From Porphyra umbilicalis (Eukaryota > Rhodophyta > Bangiophyceae > Bangiales > Bangiaceae), in assembly GCA_002049455.2 (NCBI GenBank), contig KV918784.1, positions 1 to 64,000 on the forward strand: 64,000 bases of DNA, in the 5' to 3' direction. Positions 54,623 through 64,000 of the stretch are shown piece after piece (within the stretch, counting starts at the first letter, position 1; each line of letters begins with the position of its first letter). The notes beneath the pieces are model-generated. The model was given only the letters and a program-made list of their open reading frames with translations. It was not told where the DNA came from and did not search any database. The translations under genes were made by a program, and so were the position numbers.

Positions 54623-55576
54623 CGTCAGCCTTTCACAAACTGGCGCTGCGCGGCCGCTCTCGTGGGGCGTGACCTCGTCAGCGCCGCCCGTCGGCGAGCG
54701 GGACGGTTGGGCGTACGAATCCGCCCCCCGCCGCCGGCACGCCAACGCCGGCTGGCTCCATGACCCGGCATGTTGGTAGGGGGGTGGGCATCCGACGTGA
54801 GTCCTCTCCCACGCGACGGCGGTGGGTGGTCTTTTCGCCGTGGGGGAAGCCACACTCCACCAGTCGCTCGTCCGACGCGGCTCTTCTTCCAGATCCGCTA
54901 TCGCCGGGCGACGCGAGCAAGGGGGGGTGTTGGCGGCGAGGCAGGCGTCGCGCTTGACTCCTCCGGCGGTACCTGGAGGCGGGCAACACAAAAGGGCAAG
55001 GGGTAGGCCGCCCGCCCGCTCGACGTCTGCGACTGCCGAGGCATGCTGCCCCCGGTACGCGTGGCATGACCGCCAATCCCGCTGCGGTCGCCGAGCGTGT
55101 GATCCCCGTCGCCGCTCGGCGTCGCCAGTCGGCGGTCACTGCGGCGGTGACCCTAGCGAGGGCCACACGCATACGAGGAGCGGTGGCAGGGGGGTCGAAC
55201 CTTACAATGTCAGTTCGGCGCCTCTCTCCGTCGTACCCCTTGCCTTTTACCCCGCCACGCCGTCTCAAACGGGTTGTTGCTGCTATGTGCCAATTCGCCG
55301 GGCGGTGCGCCGGCGGGTTTGCCGGTGGCCGCCCCCGTGAGGGTGTCCACGGACGTGCGCTCACCGCGGCCGATGCAGGTTAAAGGGGGCTGGCCGGCCT
55401 GCCGGCTCTCCCACACCCAGCCTCACCGAGTCGCACAAGTAGGCAGTGACAGGATCTGCCTCGCCTTCCCGGCGCAACCAACGCGCCTTCTCTACTGCCA
55501 CCCTCCCTGTTGTTTCCGTCGTCTGTCGTTGCGCGATCCCCGTGTGCGCCCCAAACGGCCCGTACCGCCTGCCGCC
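54623..55576. other. No gene supported; 5' region of the secreted-protein gene
   Basis: GC-rich, with long open frames on both strands and no motif. The last 150 bp lead into a strong Kozak start. Confidence 0.4.
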
Positions 55577-56706
55577 ATGGCCTTCCACCGCGCCGCGGTG
55601 TGGCTCATCGCCGCCGCCGCCGCCATTGCCGTCGTTGCCTCTGTGCCCGCGGCGCGGGCGGTGCCCGCCGCCGCCACGGGCGGGAATATCGACGCGAACT
55701 CCATGACCGTCCGCGCGGGTGCCTTCGCGCGAGCGGCGCTGTCCTTCCCCGTCACCGACGGTGATGGCGGCGGCGCGCACTTGACCGCCGCGCAGGTGCC
55801 AGCGGCGGCGCGTGTCGGCGATCTCGCGGGCGACGGGCGCTTCGGCGCCACCTTGCACGGCGTCGTCCACTGGTCGGCCACGCTAACCGCGGCCGTGTCT
55901 GTTGATGGAACGCGGCTGAAAGGCGCGACTGAAGCCATTGCCAAGCTCAACGCCACGTCGCTGCTCCAGTGGAACTTCGACGTCGTCACGGGCCTCGGTG
56001 GGGCAAAGGTGGATGGCCTGCCGCTGGGCGATCGGTACCACAGTGCGTCTGGGAGGCTGCTGCGGGGGGGGGAGACGTGATCGGCGAGTACGAGCGTGCA
56101 TTTCCACAGAGCGCGCCAACCAGACGGGTAGATAGGACGGACGCCTGCCACTCGCCCCTCGGTTGGCGTGGGAGTCATGGCTATCCACAACCCCTTTGCC
56201 GTCGGGCACACTTTGGGGCGCACGCGAGCTGCGTCCTGCGGTTGGCGCAGCACACCGGCCTCCTTCTCCCTTGGGGATTTCGCCCGTGTTGCGATGTGCT
56301 CGCACGCGGCTGTCGGTATCGTGCACTTGGCGCAGCTGCTAACTGATGCCCCTCGAATCCCCTCTGCCCGAACACCCGCTGGTCGGGCTCTGACGCCTAC
56401 CGCTCGTTTGCCTCACACGCACTACCGCCCTTCCCATTTATGCTCCCGCGCCCGTCCTCGCCCCCCCCAGTTGTCGTCATCAAGGAGTCCATTTACAAGG
56501 CGGCCGATAGCAACTTCTTCGGCATTGTCTATGCAACGACGTGGAATGTGAACGGCACGAGCATGGTTCTCTACGTCTTCCGCTCGGGCGTCCTTCGTCA
56601 CCGGGCGAGGCCCGTATTTGAAGACCTCGGCATCTACGGCAATGGGCGCGTCAAGGCAGACCGTAGCAAAGCGCCGCTGGTCGTCCACACGTTTGCGGCC
56701 CCGTGA
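55577..56706 (+). CDS. Secreted protein of unknown function, two exons
   Basis: The ATG at 55577 lies in an ideal context (gccgccATGg). Exon 1 is 55577-56042 and exon 2 is 56471-56706. The intron has donor CACA|GTGCGT and acceptor CCCCCCAG|TT. The spliced frame is 233 residues. Residues 1-28 form a classic signal peptide (AAVWLIAAAAAIAVVASVPA, cleavage probably after ARA). The mature part has possible N-glycosylation sites (NATS, NGTS) and a beta-rich C-terminal half (FFGIVYATTWNVNGTSMVLY, VFRSGVLRHRARPVFEDLGI). No cysteines cluster and no catalytic motif is recognised. It may be a cell-wall or extracellular-matrix protein. Joining the exons keeps a sensible sequence across the junction, which supports the model. 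Confidence 0.75.
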
Positions 56707-56859
56707 GCCCCGCCACGAGGGGGTGCGTGGGGTCTCCGTGTGGGATAGGGGGTCTCAGGGGGCACGAGGGGGAAGGGCGAAGAGGGGGAGGACCGCGGAC
56801 TGTTGGGCGGCCGCACGGGCAGCAAAGGCCCGCGCGCTGTCCCCGAAATACCCCGCATT

Positions 56860-58494
56860 TTACTCCGCGGCGTGCGTTTGTAGTTTGCTTACCGCCAAGA
56901 CAGACACAGCTGCCAGTGGCACCGCCTGTCTTTGTGTACCGCACCCTTCTCGCCGTCGACATCCGCGGTGCTCGGCTAGTCCGTCGGCGCAGGTGCCACC
57001 TCCCTTCCCCCCCCCCCCCACCCTCGCCCGCGTCCCCTTCCGGGGGGAGGCCTCATCTCGACCACAGCAGCCAACCCCGTGAGGTATCCGAACATGGCGG
57101 CTGCCACGGCCGCCGCGCCGCCACCGCGGTCCACCCCCCCCGCGTGGAAATGAATACCGGCCGTGTGGTCGAGGTACGATGCCGCTGCCGTCAGAGGCGG
57201 TGGCAAGCGACTCGTTTACGCCCGTGCGCATCACGTTGGGCGTCGCGGCGGGGCGGCCAGGGCGGCGGGCGATGGGGGCGGGCGGCGGCGGCGGCGGTGG
57301 CGGGGGTGCGCGGGGGGGAGCGCCGCCGCCGGGGCGGCCACCGACGCCGCGGCAGCGGTCACCACGCATCGCCGGCGGCGGGGTGGGCGATGCGCGCGCG
57401 CTACTCACTTGTGGGTGGGCGGGTTGGGTGCCATGGTGGGCGAGTTGGAGGGGAGGCGATGCCGGCTGTGGCGGCTCCAGCCGTCGCGCACGGTCAAAAG
57501 GCGTGCGGGTGGAGGAGGCCGGGGCGCCGATGCACACCAGATGCTTGCGGCCATGCCCCTCGAGGGCGGGCCGGCGCAGCGACCGAAACACGGCAGGGCA
57601 CGTCACCATAGACAGGCGTCGGAGCAGCGCAACCAACGGCCGCACGCGGGCGGCGCTGCGGACGACGGCGCCACCCACCCCGCCGCACGTTTCCGTGGCG
57701 GCCGCCGCCACCGCGTGCCGCCACCGTTGCCGCCGTCCGCCGGGGATCCACCGAAGCCGCCGCGCGCAGCGCGCGGCGCACGGCGGCGGCGGGGCCCCCT
57801 CCCGCTGCGTCGCCGCTGTGGCGTTGACGGCCGCGGGCGGGGAGGTTGCGGCGGGGTGCCCAGCGGGGCGGCGCCCGGCCGCACCGTGCCCCCCCGCGCC
57901 GCCGCCCCCCGCCAGGGTGGCGCGCCGGCGATGCGACGGCGAAACCGCCGCCAAGCGGGGGGCGTGGCGCCCCCGCCGCGCGCTTGTTAAGCCCGGCACG
58001 GGGCACGGCGTGCCGCCGCCGCCGCGCCGGCCATTGGCGCCGACGCGCGGCACACAGACGCGACGGCGGTGGCGGCGGCTGCGGCGGCGGCGGCTGCGGC
58101 CGCGCGTGCCTACCACCGCAACGACGGCCGACGGGCGGCGCGTGGCCGCCGCCTCGCCCCACCGTCGACGCCCCGCGAGGGCGGGTGCGGCCGCCCCACG
58201 GCGAGGACTGGGGTGGCTCGGAGCGGGCACCGCCGCCGGGGAGCAGCCGCTACGGTCCGCGTAGGGGGGGCGGGGGCGGGGGTGGTGGCGCGGGGGGGGA
58301 ACGCACGCACCCACGCCCGCGCGGCACGTGGGCGCGGGGGCGCGCCGCGCCCCGGGCCGCCCTCCGGCGGCGGTCGCGTGGCGGGCAGCCGCGTCGCGGC
58401 TGCGTCGTCCCCCCCCCCCCGGCGCTCCCCGCAGTCGCCGCGCCCCCGCCCCCCGCCGGCGGGACGCGCCACGGGTCGAGGTAGGATTCGACAA
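56860..58494 (-). CDS. Possible multi-exon gene in GC-rich DNA, unidentified
   Basis: The minus strand is open for over 500 codons but starts with TTG and is mostly Arg/Pro/Ala noise. Two pieces look protein-like: ETCGGVGGAVVRSAARVRPL to ALEGHGRKHLVCIGAP (about 57680-57520), in a frame that ends at a good donor CAA|GTGAGT (57408); and ASYLDHTAGIHFHAGGVDRG with AMFGYLTGLAAVVEM (about 57185-57060) in another frame. A spliced gene is plausible but cannot be modelled. The plus strand is also open. Confidence 0.25.
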   Translation of the reverse strand: MSNPTSTRGASRRRGAGARRLRGAPGGGGRRSRDAAARHATAAGGRPGARRAPAPTCRAGVGACVPPPRHHPRPRPPYADRSGCSPAAVPAPSHPSPRRGAAAPALAGRRRWGEAAATRRPSAVVAVVGTRGRSRRRRSRRHRRRVCVPRVGANGRRGGGGTPCPVPGLTSARRGRHAPRLAAVSPSHRRRATLAGGGGAGGHGAAGRRPAGHPAATSPPAAVNATAATQREGAPPPPCAARCARRLRWIPGGRRQRWRHAVAAAATETCGGVGGAVVRSAARVRPLVALLRRLSMVTCPAVFRSLRRPALEGHGRKHLVCIGAPASSTRTPFDRARRLEPPQPASPPLQLAHHGTQPAHPQVSSARASPTPPPAMRGDRCRGVGGRPGGGAPPRAPPPPPPPPPAPIARRPGRPAATPNVMRTGVNESLATASDGSGIVPRPHGRYSFPRGGGGPRWRRGGRGSRHVRIPHGVGCCGRDEASPRKGTRARVGGGGKGGGTCADGLAEHRGCRRREGCGTQRQAVPLAAVSVLAVSKLQTHAAE

Positions 58495-58499
58495 TGTCG

Positions 58500-59480
58500 A
58501 TCACATTGCAAAAATCTGCAGTTGTGGGTGGCCAAAGAGCGCGCCACGTGGAAGGGGGGGAGGCTGAATTCGGTGCTTCTGGGGGGGGGGGTTAGCGGGC
58601 TCGCCGGTTGAGGGGGGCCGCCACGTACTTGGTCTTGTATTTAGGACCTGGTGACAGTCGTGTCCATGTGACTGGACTGCGTCAGCCCTCGCAGTTTGGG
58701 GTGCTTGCCGCTGCCTCGTGAGGTGCTCACCTCCACTTTCCCCAGTATTCTTCGGCCGGCAGCACTCCCGTTCCACACGCCACCAGCAGCGGCGCTGGCG
58801 TCCCAGCCCCCGCCATCCTTGCAGCCTCCGCCGCCGCCGCCGTCCCCCCTCTTTTCTACCTGCGACCCCTGTGCGTTCCTCACACGGTGGGCGACCTGTG
58901 GGGCAGGTCATCTTTAGACGGATAGTTCAGGGTGCGCGGCTAAGGAGGTACGCGGTGGAAGAATGGGGTTGCAGAGGAGTGGACGACATGATAAGGTGCT
59001 GGGCGTGGCGTGGGGATGGGCACTGCAGGGTGGTAGGTGTTGTGGGGGAGTTGGTTCTCAGCGTTGGGACGTGGATGCTACAAAGGCGTACATGCCATGT
59101 GCGGGTCGGTGCTGAGTGGAAAAGAGAACGGCGGCCACAGTCTAAAACTAGGTGACAATGATTGAGAAGGCTCATTGCAAGTGGCATGCGGATTGGGCTG
59201 GCCAAATATGTGTCGCCGTGGGCGGTGAAGGAGGTGGGGTACGGGGCGAGGGGGGAGGATTGGTACTGAGGTGCAGGTAGAGCATGGTACTGGGTGGGGG
59301 GGCAGCGCGGTTTGGGTAGGGTACAAGCTGGAATACTGGGTTGGGGTGGAGTCGGGGTACCGACCGGAAGTGTTGCTGGCGACCGGGGCGTGGTAGCCGA
59401 GCGGGCGCGAGGGGTGAATGTGGCGTGTGCACAAGAAAAACATCTTGGGACAGACCCTCTCTGTCGCCACATCCTGACCA
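58500..59480. other. No gene supported
   Basis: GC-rich, then G-rich/T-rich sequence; open frames lack motifs. Confidence 0.4.
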
Positions 59481-59520
59481 CTGTTCAGCCGAGTCATCGG
59501 CTGTTCAGCCGAGTCATCGG
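59481..59520. repeat. 20-bp exact tandem duplication
   Basis: CTGTTCAGCCGAGTCATCGG occurs twice in a row. Each copy contains the near-palindrome CAGCCGAnnnnTCGGCTG. Confidence 0.9.
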
Positions 59521-59593
59521 CTGTACTGGTCACAATGGCCAAGATCGCCTGTGTGTACCCTCACCTGTATGATGACTTGCAAAGACTGTTACG

Positions 59594-59682
59594 TATTGGG
59601 CGATCCTAGCGCCTGCGGGGACCCCGCAGGCGCTAGGATCGCCCAATATATTGGGTACCCAGTGCTGGCGCCAGCACTGGGT
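59594..59682. repeat. Two adjacent perfect palindromes
   Basis: 59594-59648 has 27-bp arms around a single base. 59657-59682 is a 26-bp palindrome without a spacer (ACCCAGTGCTGGC and its complement). Together they would extrude as two cruciforms. Confidence 0.93.
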
Positions 59683-59972
59683 CCACAGGCGAGTGCAGAT
59701 TAGAATCCAGCTGTGCGATCAATCGGGATGAGATGAACCACACGTGGTGGCCGTCGCGGTCGTCCGAAGTCACAGGCATGCACGGACAGCGCTACGATTC
59801 GCTGTTAATTGGTTTAGAACGCTTCGAAATCAACGCTCTGCGTCCGCATAGAGGGCCTCTATGCGGATCAGGGCCTCAGATTCCCGACAGCCTCCAAACC
59901 CCAGAAATAGGTATGGGACTGGAATTAGTACCTTTCTTCAAGTCAATACCTACTCTATGTGGAGGTTCCGCA

Positions 59973-60354
59973 TAGGGTTGCTCAGAACGCCCGGGGCGTC
60001 GTTAAGGGCGTCGTTAAGGGCGTCACCAGGGCGTCATTTGGGCGTCGTGCGCCCCGAACGCCCGAACTCAAAAGGGAGTCAGCAAGGCGTCGCGAAGAGG
60101 TAGATTCCAGGGGGGTCTACATGATTCAGCAGGTGGCAGCTGTGCACCTTGGTTGAGGACATGCACCCGGTCTTGACACAAACATGACGTAAGAAAGAAA
60201 AATATGGGTGCCACTTTACTGATATCGTCAATACTGAGGGTGCTACTTGGGGCGTCGTGAGGGCGTTTTGGCTGCCTAATGGGGCGTTAGTAAGGCGTCT
60301 TTTCCGTCGCGCGCCCCTGACGCCCCCGAAATAGGGGCGTCGTGTGCAACCCTA
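59973..60354. mobile_element. Small element with TAGGGTTGC ends and GGGCGTC repeats
   Basis: The left end TAGGGTTGC (59973-59981) and right end GCAACCCTA (60346-60354) are exact complements, each followed inward by ACGCCC five bases on. Inside are at least ten copies of GGCGTC (several as GGGCGTCGTTAAG) concentrated near both ends. Ends of this type occur in hAT elements with subterminal transposase sites, but no 8-bp target duplication was found. Confidence 0.55.
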
Positions 60355-62171
60355 AGAGGACAGCCAACAACGCTGCATCGACTCCGCATCCGAACCAATT
60401 TAGGCCCGCCACGTATGAAACGCGTGGGCGTATGATTGGGTGTCGAGGACGTTCCGACCCTGCAACCTCAAGGTCCTGAGAGCTGCATTGTACTTGATAG
60501 AAAACAGGGGCTACATTCTTAAAACAACGTAAACATTTGTGGAAGTCAGAACGCTCATTGATGGCTGTGCCTTTCTACATGCAACCGGCTCTACGTCCTT
60601 CTTGAGGCTTTTGACGCTGCCAGGTGTACCAGCGCGAGAGTCCTGGCCTGAGAGTGCGATCGTTGTCAAAAGCGCATGCAATCGTAGTTGAATTTAGCCG
60701 ACATTCTGCGATCAGACGGCTACTGTTGTTGATATCATCAGACAATGCGGCGGTCGTCGAGCCGTTTAGAGCCACGATTGGGGTCACCACGTGTCTCAGT
60801 CATGTCGGAAGTGGTCCCAAGCAACCAGATTGCCTCTCGCCTGCACGCAGTCGCTTTGAATGGCCCCCTGGCCCGGATACGTTGCAAGAGGGACGAGGGG
60901 GCAAACGCAAGGCATGCCGTCTTCTTCCACACGTCCGCTCTCGCCGTATGCGCCACAGTATCATAGGCCCAGGGCTTCGGCACCCAGCGCACGAGGCACG
61001 GCAAAATCCAGGTCGCCCAGTGACGCAAGGGCGTGTATGGGCCGCGGCTAGCCCGGCAACGTTGCGAGAGGGCATAGACAAGGATATAGGAGGGATATGG
61101 GAGGCATGGAATCTCCTTATAATGGCCCTTGGTCGCCCATTCTGGGGCCCGGGCGGCCCGCCTACGTCGCTCGATCGCTGAGTCAGCACCACACGAGCCG
61201 CGGCAAAGCCTCGTCGGACTATATTCTGTTGTCTTGTGTGTGCGTGTGTGGGCGGTGGCCAGCCAGGCTACGGTTTTGTAGGGCGCCACCTGTGATTCAT
61301 GAGGTGCAGCCTCCTCTCCCACTCATAATCTGGTCCGCTCTCGTTGCGGGGCGCCCGCATGCGCTGCATCAGTGATTCGACAGCCGCACGAGGCGCGGCC
61401 TGGTGGACTGCTTTCTTTTGGCGACGCGGGAACGCGGTGAAAGAGCTTGGCCGTCAACGTTGTGTGTGCGTCAAACGTCTGAGGGGCATAGGCGCCCCGC
61501 CGTGGGATCTACTATTTTACCCGTCCTCGCGTGACTGGCGTGCCACGCCCCGCGCGCACGGCTCTCTCACGACGAGGAGCCTGCCAGCATCAAAATACCG
61601 TTGCCGCGGGACCTCTCAGCACATTGCACGTGCCGCTCAGTTGACGCCTGGGCCAAGGAATGGTTATCGGACCAATAGGTGCCTGTTGTTGATCATTGTT
61701 GTACGCAGGTGGTGACTCGATTGACGCTGGGGGGCCATAGATTGGGCCATCGATTTCGACCCGCCGCGCGGGGGGCGCTGAGTCTGGGTGGGGACCTAGC
61801 CAGGGTGGCGGGGGGATTGCAGTGCACGTGTGGAGCGGATGGGCGGGTGGCTCGGAAGGGTTCTTCTGTGCCCAGATCACAGCATAGGGTGCTCACCGTC
61901 GCGGAAATGTCGTGCTTACCACCACTGCTCTTTCACGCACACCCGCCACGCACCACCCACTGCTCCCTTGCCTACACCTCACCCGCCGCCCGCAGGTTGC
62001 TCGTGCACCTACTCCGGCCTTGACGTCGTCGCCGTCTACGAGGCCGGAACCTCCCATTCCTCAGCTCTCTGCCGCCGTCGGTCCGCCTGCCCGTGAGCCG
62101 CCTGCCTGCATCTGTTCGGCCTCGACAGGCCGCGTGGCCCTTGGGCTCGCACTTCCTTGCGGCAGCCGGAG
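60355..62171. other. No gene supported
   Basis: Mixed composition. The last 250 bp are pyrimidine-rich with a possible acceptor CCGCCCGCAG at about 61995, perhaps 5'UTR or an upstream exon of the next gene. Confidence 0.4.
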
Positions 62172-63413
62172 ATGTACGAGCGGGAAATGGCAGAGGCGAC
62201 CAAGATTGGCCAGGACGCGGCCAAGGCGACGATTACCTTCATCGAGAACAACACGACCCGCGGCAGCTCTCCGGCCATGCGCAAGGCCGACGAGGCCGAG
62301 AAGGAGTACAAGCATGTGGCCGTGAAGACGGCCACGGCGGGGGGCGCGGCCTCGGTCGAGGCCGGCGGCAGAGGTGACAAGCGCAAGGCCAGAGAAGCTC
62401 CACTCATTGCTGGTGTGGCCCCCAAGGTGGCCAAGTTCGCAAGGGCGGCCGAGGACGGCCGGGCCGATGTGGCCGTCAAGACCTCCAAGCAGAGCACTCG
62501 CGGCGATAGCAGCCAGGAGGCGGGGGGTGTCGTGGCCGTCAAGTCGGCCAAGGATGGGACCGATGCCGACGTTGTGGAGATGGAGGCGATATACCACTTT
62601 CCAGCCGGCGACTTTTCCCGCGCGCTCGAGGCCGTAGATGTGCTCGGCCTGCAGTGGACAACGCGCAAGCAGCGGGCGGCCCTGCGCGGTGCCACTCCGG
62701 AGCAGCGCGCTATTGCGTTCTTGCTGGCCGAGCGCTTGTTCGCGGCCAAGATGCGACAGTGGGCCGCCGCCAAGCTCTATTGGGATGAGTGCCGCAACTA
62801 CCGCCTTGTCCAGAAGGGCATGGCGGCCTCCGGGCCGCACGGTATGGCCTATGTAAACTGCAAGGCCATCAAACAAGCGTACAAGGGTCCGGGACAGGCC
62901 GTAGTGATGGCGGCCTTGGCGGCCGAAGCCGGGCCTGGCGGCGCGTCTGGCGCTCGGGCGGTGGCGGCTAATGGCAATGTCAAGGCCGTGTCGCCCTCGG
63001 CGGGGGCACAAGATGTGGACGTTGGCCAGGTCGTGACCGGGCCCGAGGGGGCGCCGTCGAGCAAGGGGAAGGGAAAGGCCGTCGCGGCCTCGGTTGGGGC
63101 ACGAGGGAAAGGCGCTGGGGAGGTCCTGGCCTCGACTGGCCGGGGTCCGTCGACCGGCAAGGGCAAGGCCGTGGCGGCCTCCGCGGCGACTGACGACGAC
63201 GATGAAGTTGTCATCGTTAAGGTCATCCTCGCGAGCGAGCAGGACCAGACTCCCACGGCAACGGCTGGGGGGGCGGCAAGGACGACGGCTGGGGTACTGG
63301 CGGGAGTCTCAGCGGCTGCTTCTGCTGCAGGGGTCCTCGGGTATAAAGACGATGAGGGAGAGGGTGATGTCGACGACGGGGAGGAGTGGGACGAGTGGGA
63401 CGGGGATGAGTGA
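62172..63413 (+). CDS. Hypothetical charged protein, 413 residues
   Basis: ATG 62172 starts a well-behaved frame. Residues 1-60 are helical (MYEREMAEATKIGQDAAKAT). A Lys/Ala-rich region with repeated VAVKTA-type pieces follows. The best-conserved-looking block is the middle (EMEAIYHFPAGDFSRALEAV, ERLFAAKMRQWAAAKLYWDE, CRNYRLVQKGMAASGPHGMA). After that come three copies of a KGKGKAVAAS-type repeat and a strongly acidic end (DDGEEWDEWDGDE). The pattern suggests a nucleic-acid- or chromatin-associated, partly disordered protein, or a transposon-encoded structural protein. No family is recognised. GC-rich third positions are like those of the host genes. Confidence 0.55.
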   Translation: MYEREMAEATKIGQDAAKATITFIENNTTRGSSPAMRKADEAEKEYKHVAVKTATAGGAASVEAGGRGDKRKAREAPLIAGVAPKVAKFARAAEDGRADVAVKTSKQSTRGDSSQEAGGVVAVKSAKDGTDADVVEMEAIYHFPAGDFSRALEAVDVLGLQWTTRKQRAALRGATPEQRAIAFLLAERLFAAKMRQWAAAKLYWDECRNYRLVQKGMAASGPHGMAYVNCKAIKQAYKGPGQAVVMAALAAEAGPGGASGARAVAANGNVKAVSPSAGAQDVDVGQVVTGPEGAPSSKGKGKAVAASVGARGKGAGEVLASTGRGPSTGKGKAVAASAATDDDDEVVIVKVILASEQDQTPTATAGGAARTTAGVLAGVSAAASAAGVLGYKDDEGEGDVDDGEEWDEWDGDE

Positions 63414-64000
63414 CGCCCTGGGCCCCACAGTATCGGGTAGGTGCCCGAGGTGTTTGGCTGTACGACCATGGCATGCACGTGCTTGTAGCACTGGCTGCTC
63501 TTTGGGGCGGCGTCTGTCTTTCTCGCTTTGTCTCTTTACTGGACGGCCTTTGCCGGGCCGGGCCGTTCGCACTTCCATACTTTCTTTCTAGCATTGCGTA
63601 CGTCGGGCGTACGTCGGGCGTGCTTGGTTTCCGCATTTTCTGTTTCTTGCTCTATACATACTGGATTGCGTACATGGGGCGCGGCCTCTGTACCATCATC
63701 TGTCTTGATGCCTCTCCATAAACCTCTTGCTGCTTTTCCGTCACGCTTCGTGTTACTGTTCTCTGCGCGTTGGGTTTGGTGCGACTATCTTCATGACAGT
63801 GTCACAGCGCGCCTGTCCCTGTGCAGAGTATACGAAAAGGACGTGAGCGTTCTTCCCTTTTTGTACGGAGATGGCCTTTTCAGCGCGTCCAAGCGTCGAA
63901 GCGTACGACTGGAAGCTACGGGCGCACCCCCCCCTCCCACCCTCCCCCCCCTCCTCCCCCGTACGCGTTTGGCCTCCCCCGTACGCGTGACGGCCGCGTG
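63414..64000. other. 3' flank, no gene seen
   Basis: Contains a direct repeat CGTACGTCGGG at about 63599-63620 and a C-rich stretch with duplicated CCCCCGTACGCGT near 63957 and 63976. Confidence 0.5.

Noticed and set aside
54678..55364. 228-codon minus-strand ORF before the secreted-protein gene
   Set aside because: Arg/Pro/Ala-rich, no motif, and it overlaps the likely promoter/5'UTR.
1..64000. tRNA and rRNA genes
   Set aside because: Scanning for TTCGAATC-type T-loops and rRNA-like blocks gave only isolated matches without a foldable cloverleaf.

Overview
This is eukaryotic nuclear DNA. It is GC-rich, has long C or G homopolymers and (CCG)n-like low-complexity tracts, carries short GT-AG introns, and holds many degenerate class II transposons plus one retroelement fragment. 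The gene style (TATA box, Kozak contexts, compact genes with zero to two short introns) and the repeat mix fit a bangiophyte red alga such as Porphyra/Pyropia. That assignment is inference; nothing in the window fixes the species. In such GC-rich DNA most long open frames are noise, so only frames with recognisable motifs, good splice sites or an intact repeat partner are called as genes.

Host-type genes: a small heat-shock protein with a TATA box (1338-1865); a zinc polyol/alcohol dehydrogenase with one in-phase intron (2699-4036, minus); a tyrosine-specific phosphatase with a CxxGKDRTG loop (22086-23635, minus, one homopolymer frameshift); an ING-like PHD-finger protein (about 41578-42531); a fragment of a PsuG-PfkB pseudouridine-catabolism gene (46418-47404, minus); and a two-exon secreted protein (55577-56706). 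Unidentified frames lie at 1-530 (minus), 12390-12770, 34436-36448 (one internal stop) and 62172-63413.

Mobile DNA dominates the rest. From left to right: a pogo/Tigger element with terminal inverted repeats (4328-6499); a gag fragment (6743-8395); a three-exon tyrosine-recombinase (Crypton-like) gene (9725-11388); a PIF/Harbinger transposase (16102-17610); a 681-bp tandem array (19124-21203) with an inverted single copy at 43957-44667; a perfect 47-bp-arm hairpin (21463-21591); a MITE (24226-24807); a large CACTA/tnp2-like element whose shared 4.7-kb part occurs twice (28978-33692 and 49982-54622); a foldback element with about 1-kb arms (36504-39617); a 200-bp TA-flanked MITE with an empty-site partner (43508-43707); and a broken KDZ-superfamily transposon (47762-49363).

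The most unusual feature is the tnp2-like element. On the strand opposite its transposase, tail to tail, it carries a histone-demethylase-like gene: a JmjC core with its Fe(II) HxE...H residues, followed by a C5HC2-type cysteine-rich domain (about 27114-29419). The cysteine-rich exon and the transposase are duplicated together in the second copy, so they moved as one unit. This suggests a transposon-borne chromatin-modifying cargo. Both copies are decayed (stops and frameshifts), so the system would have to be studied in intact relatives elsewhere in the genome.
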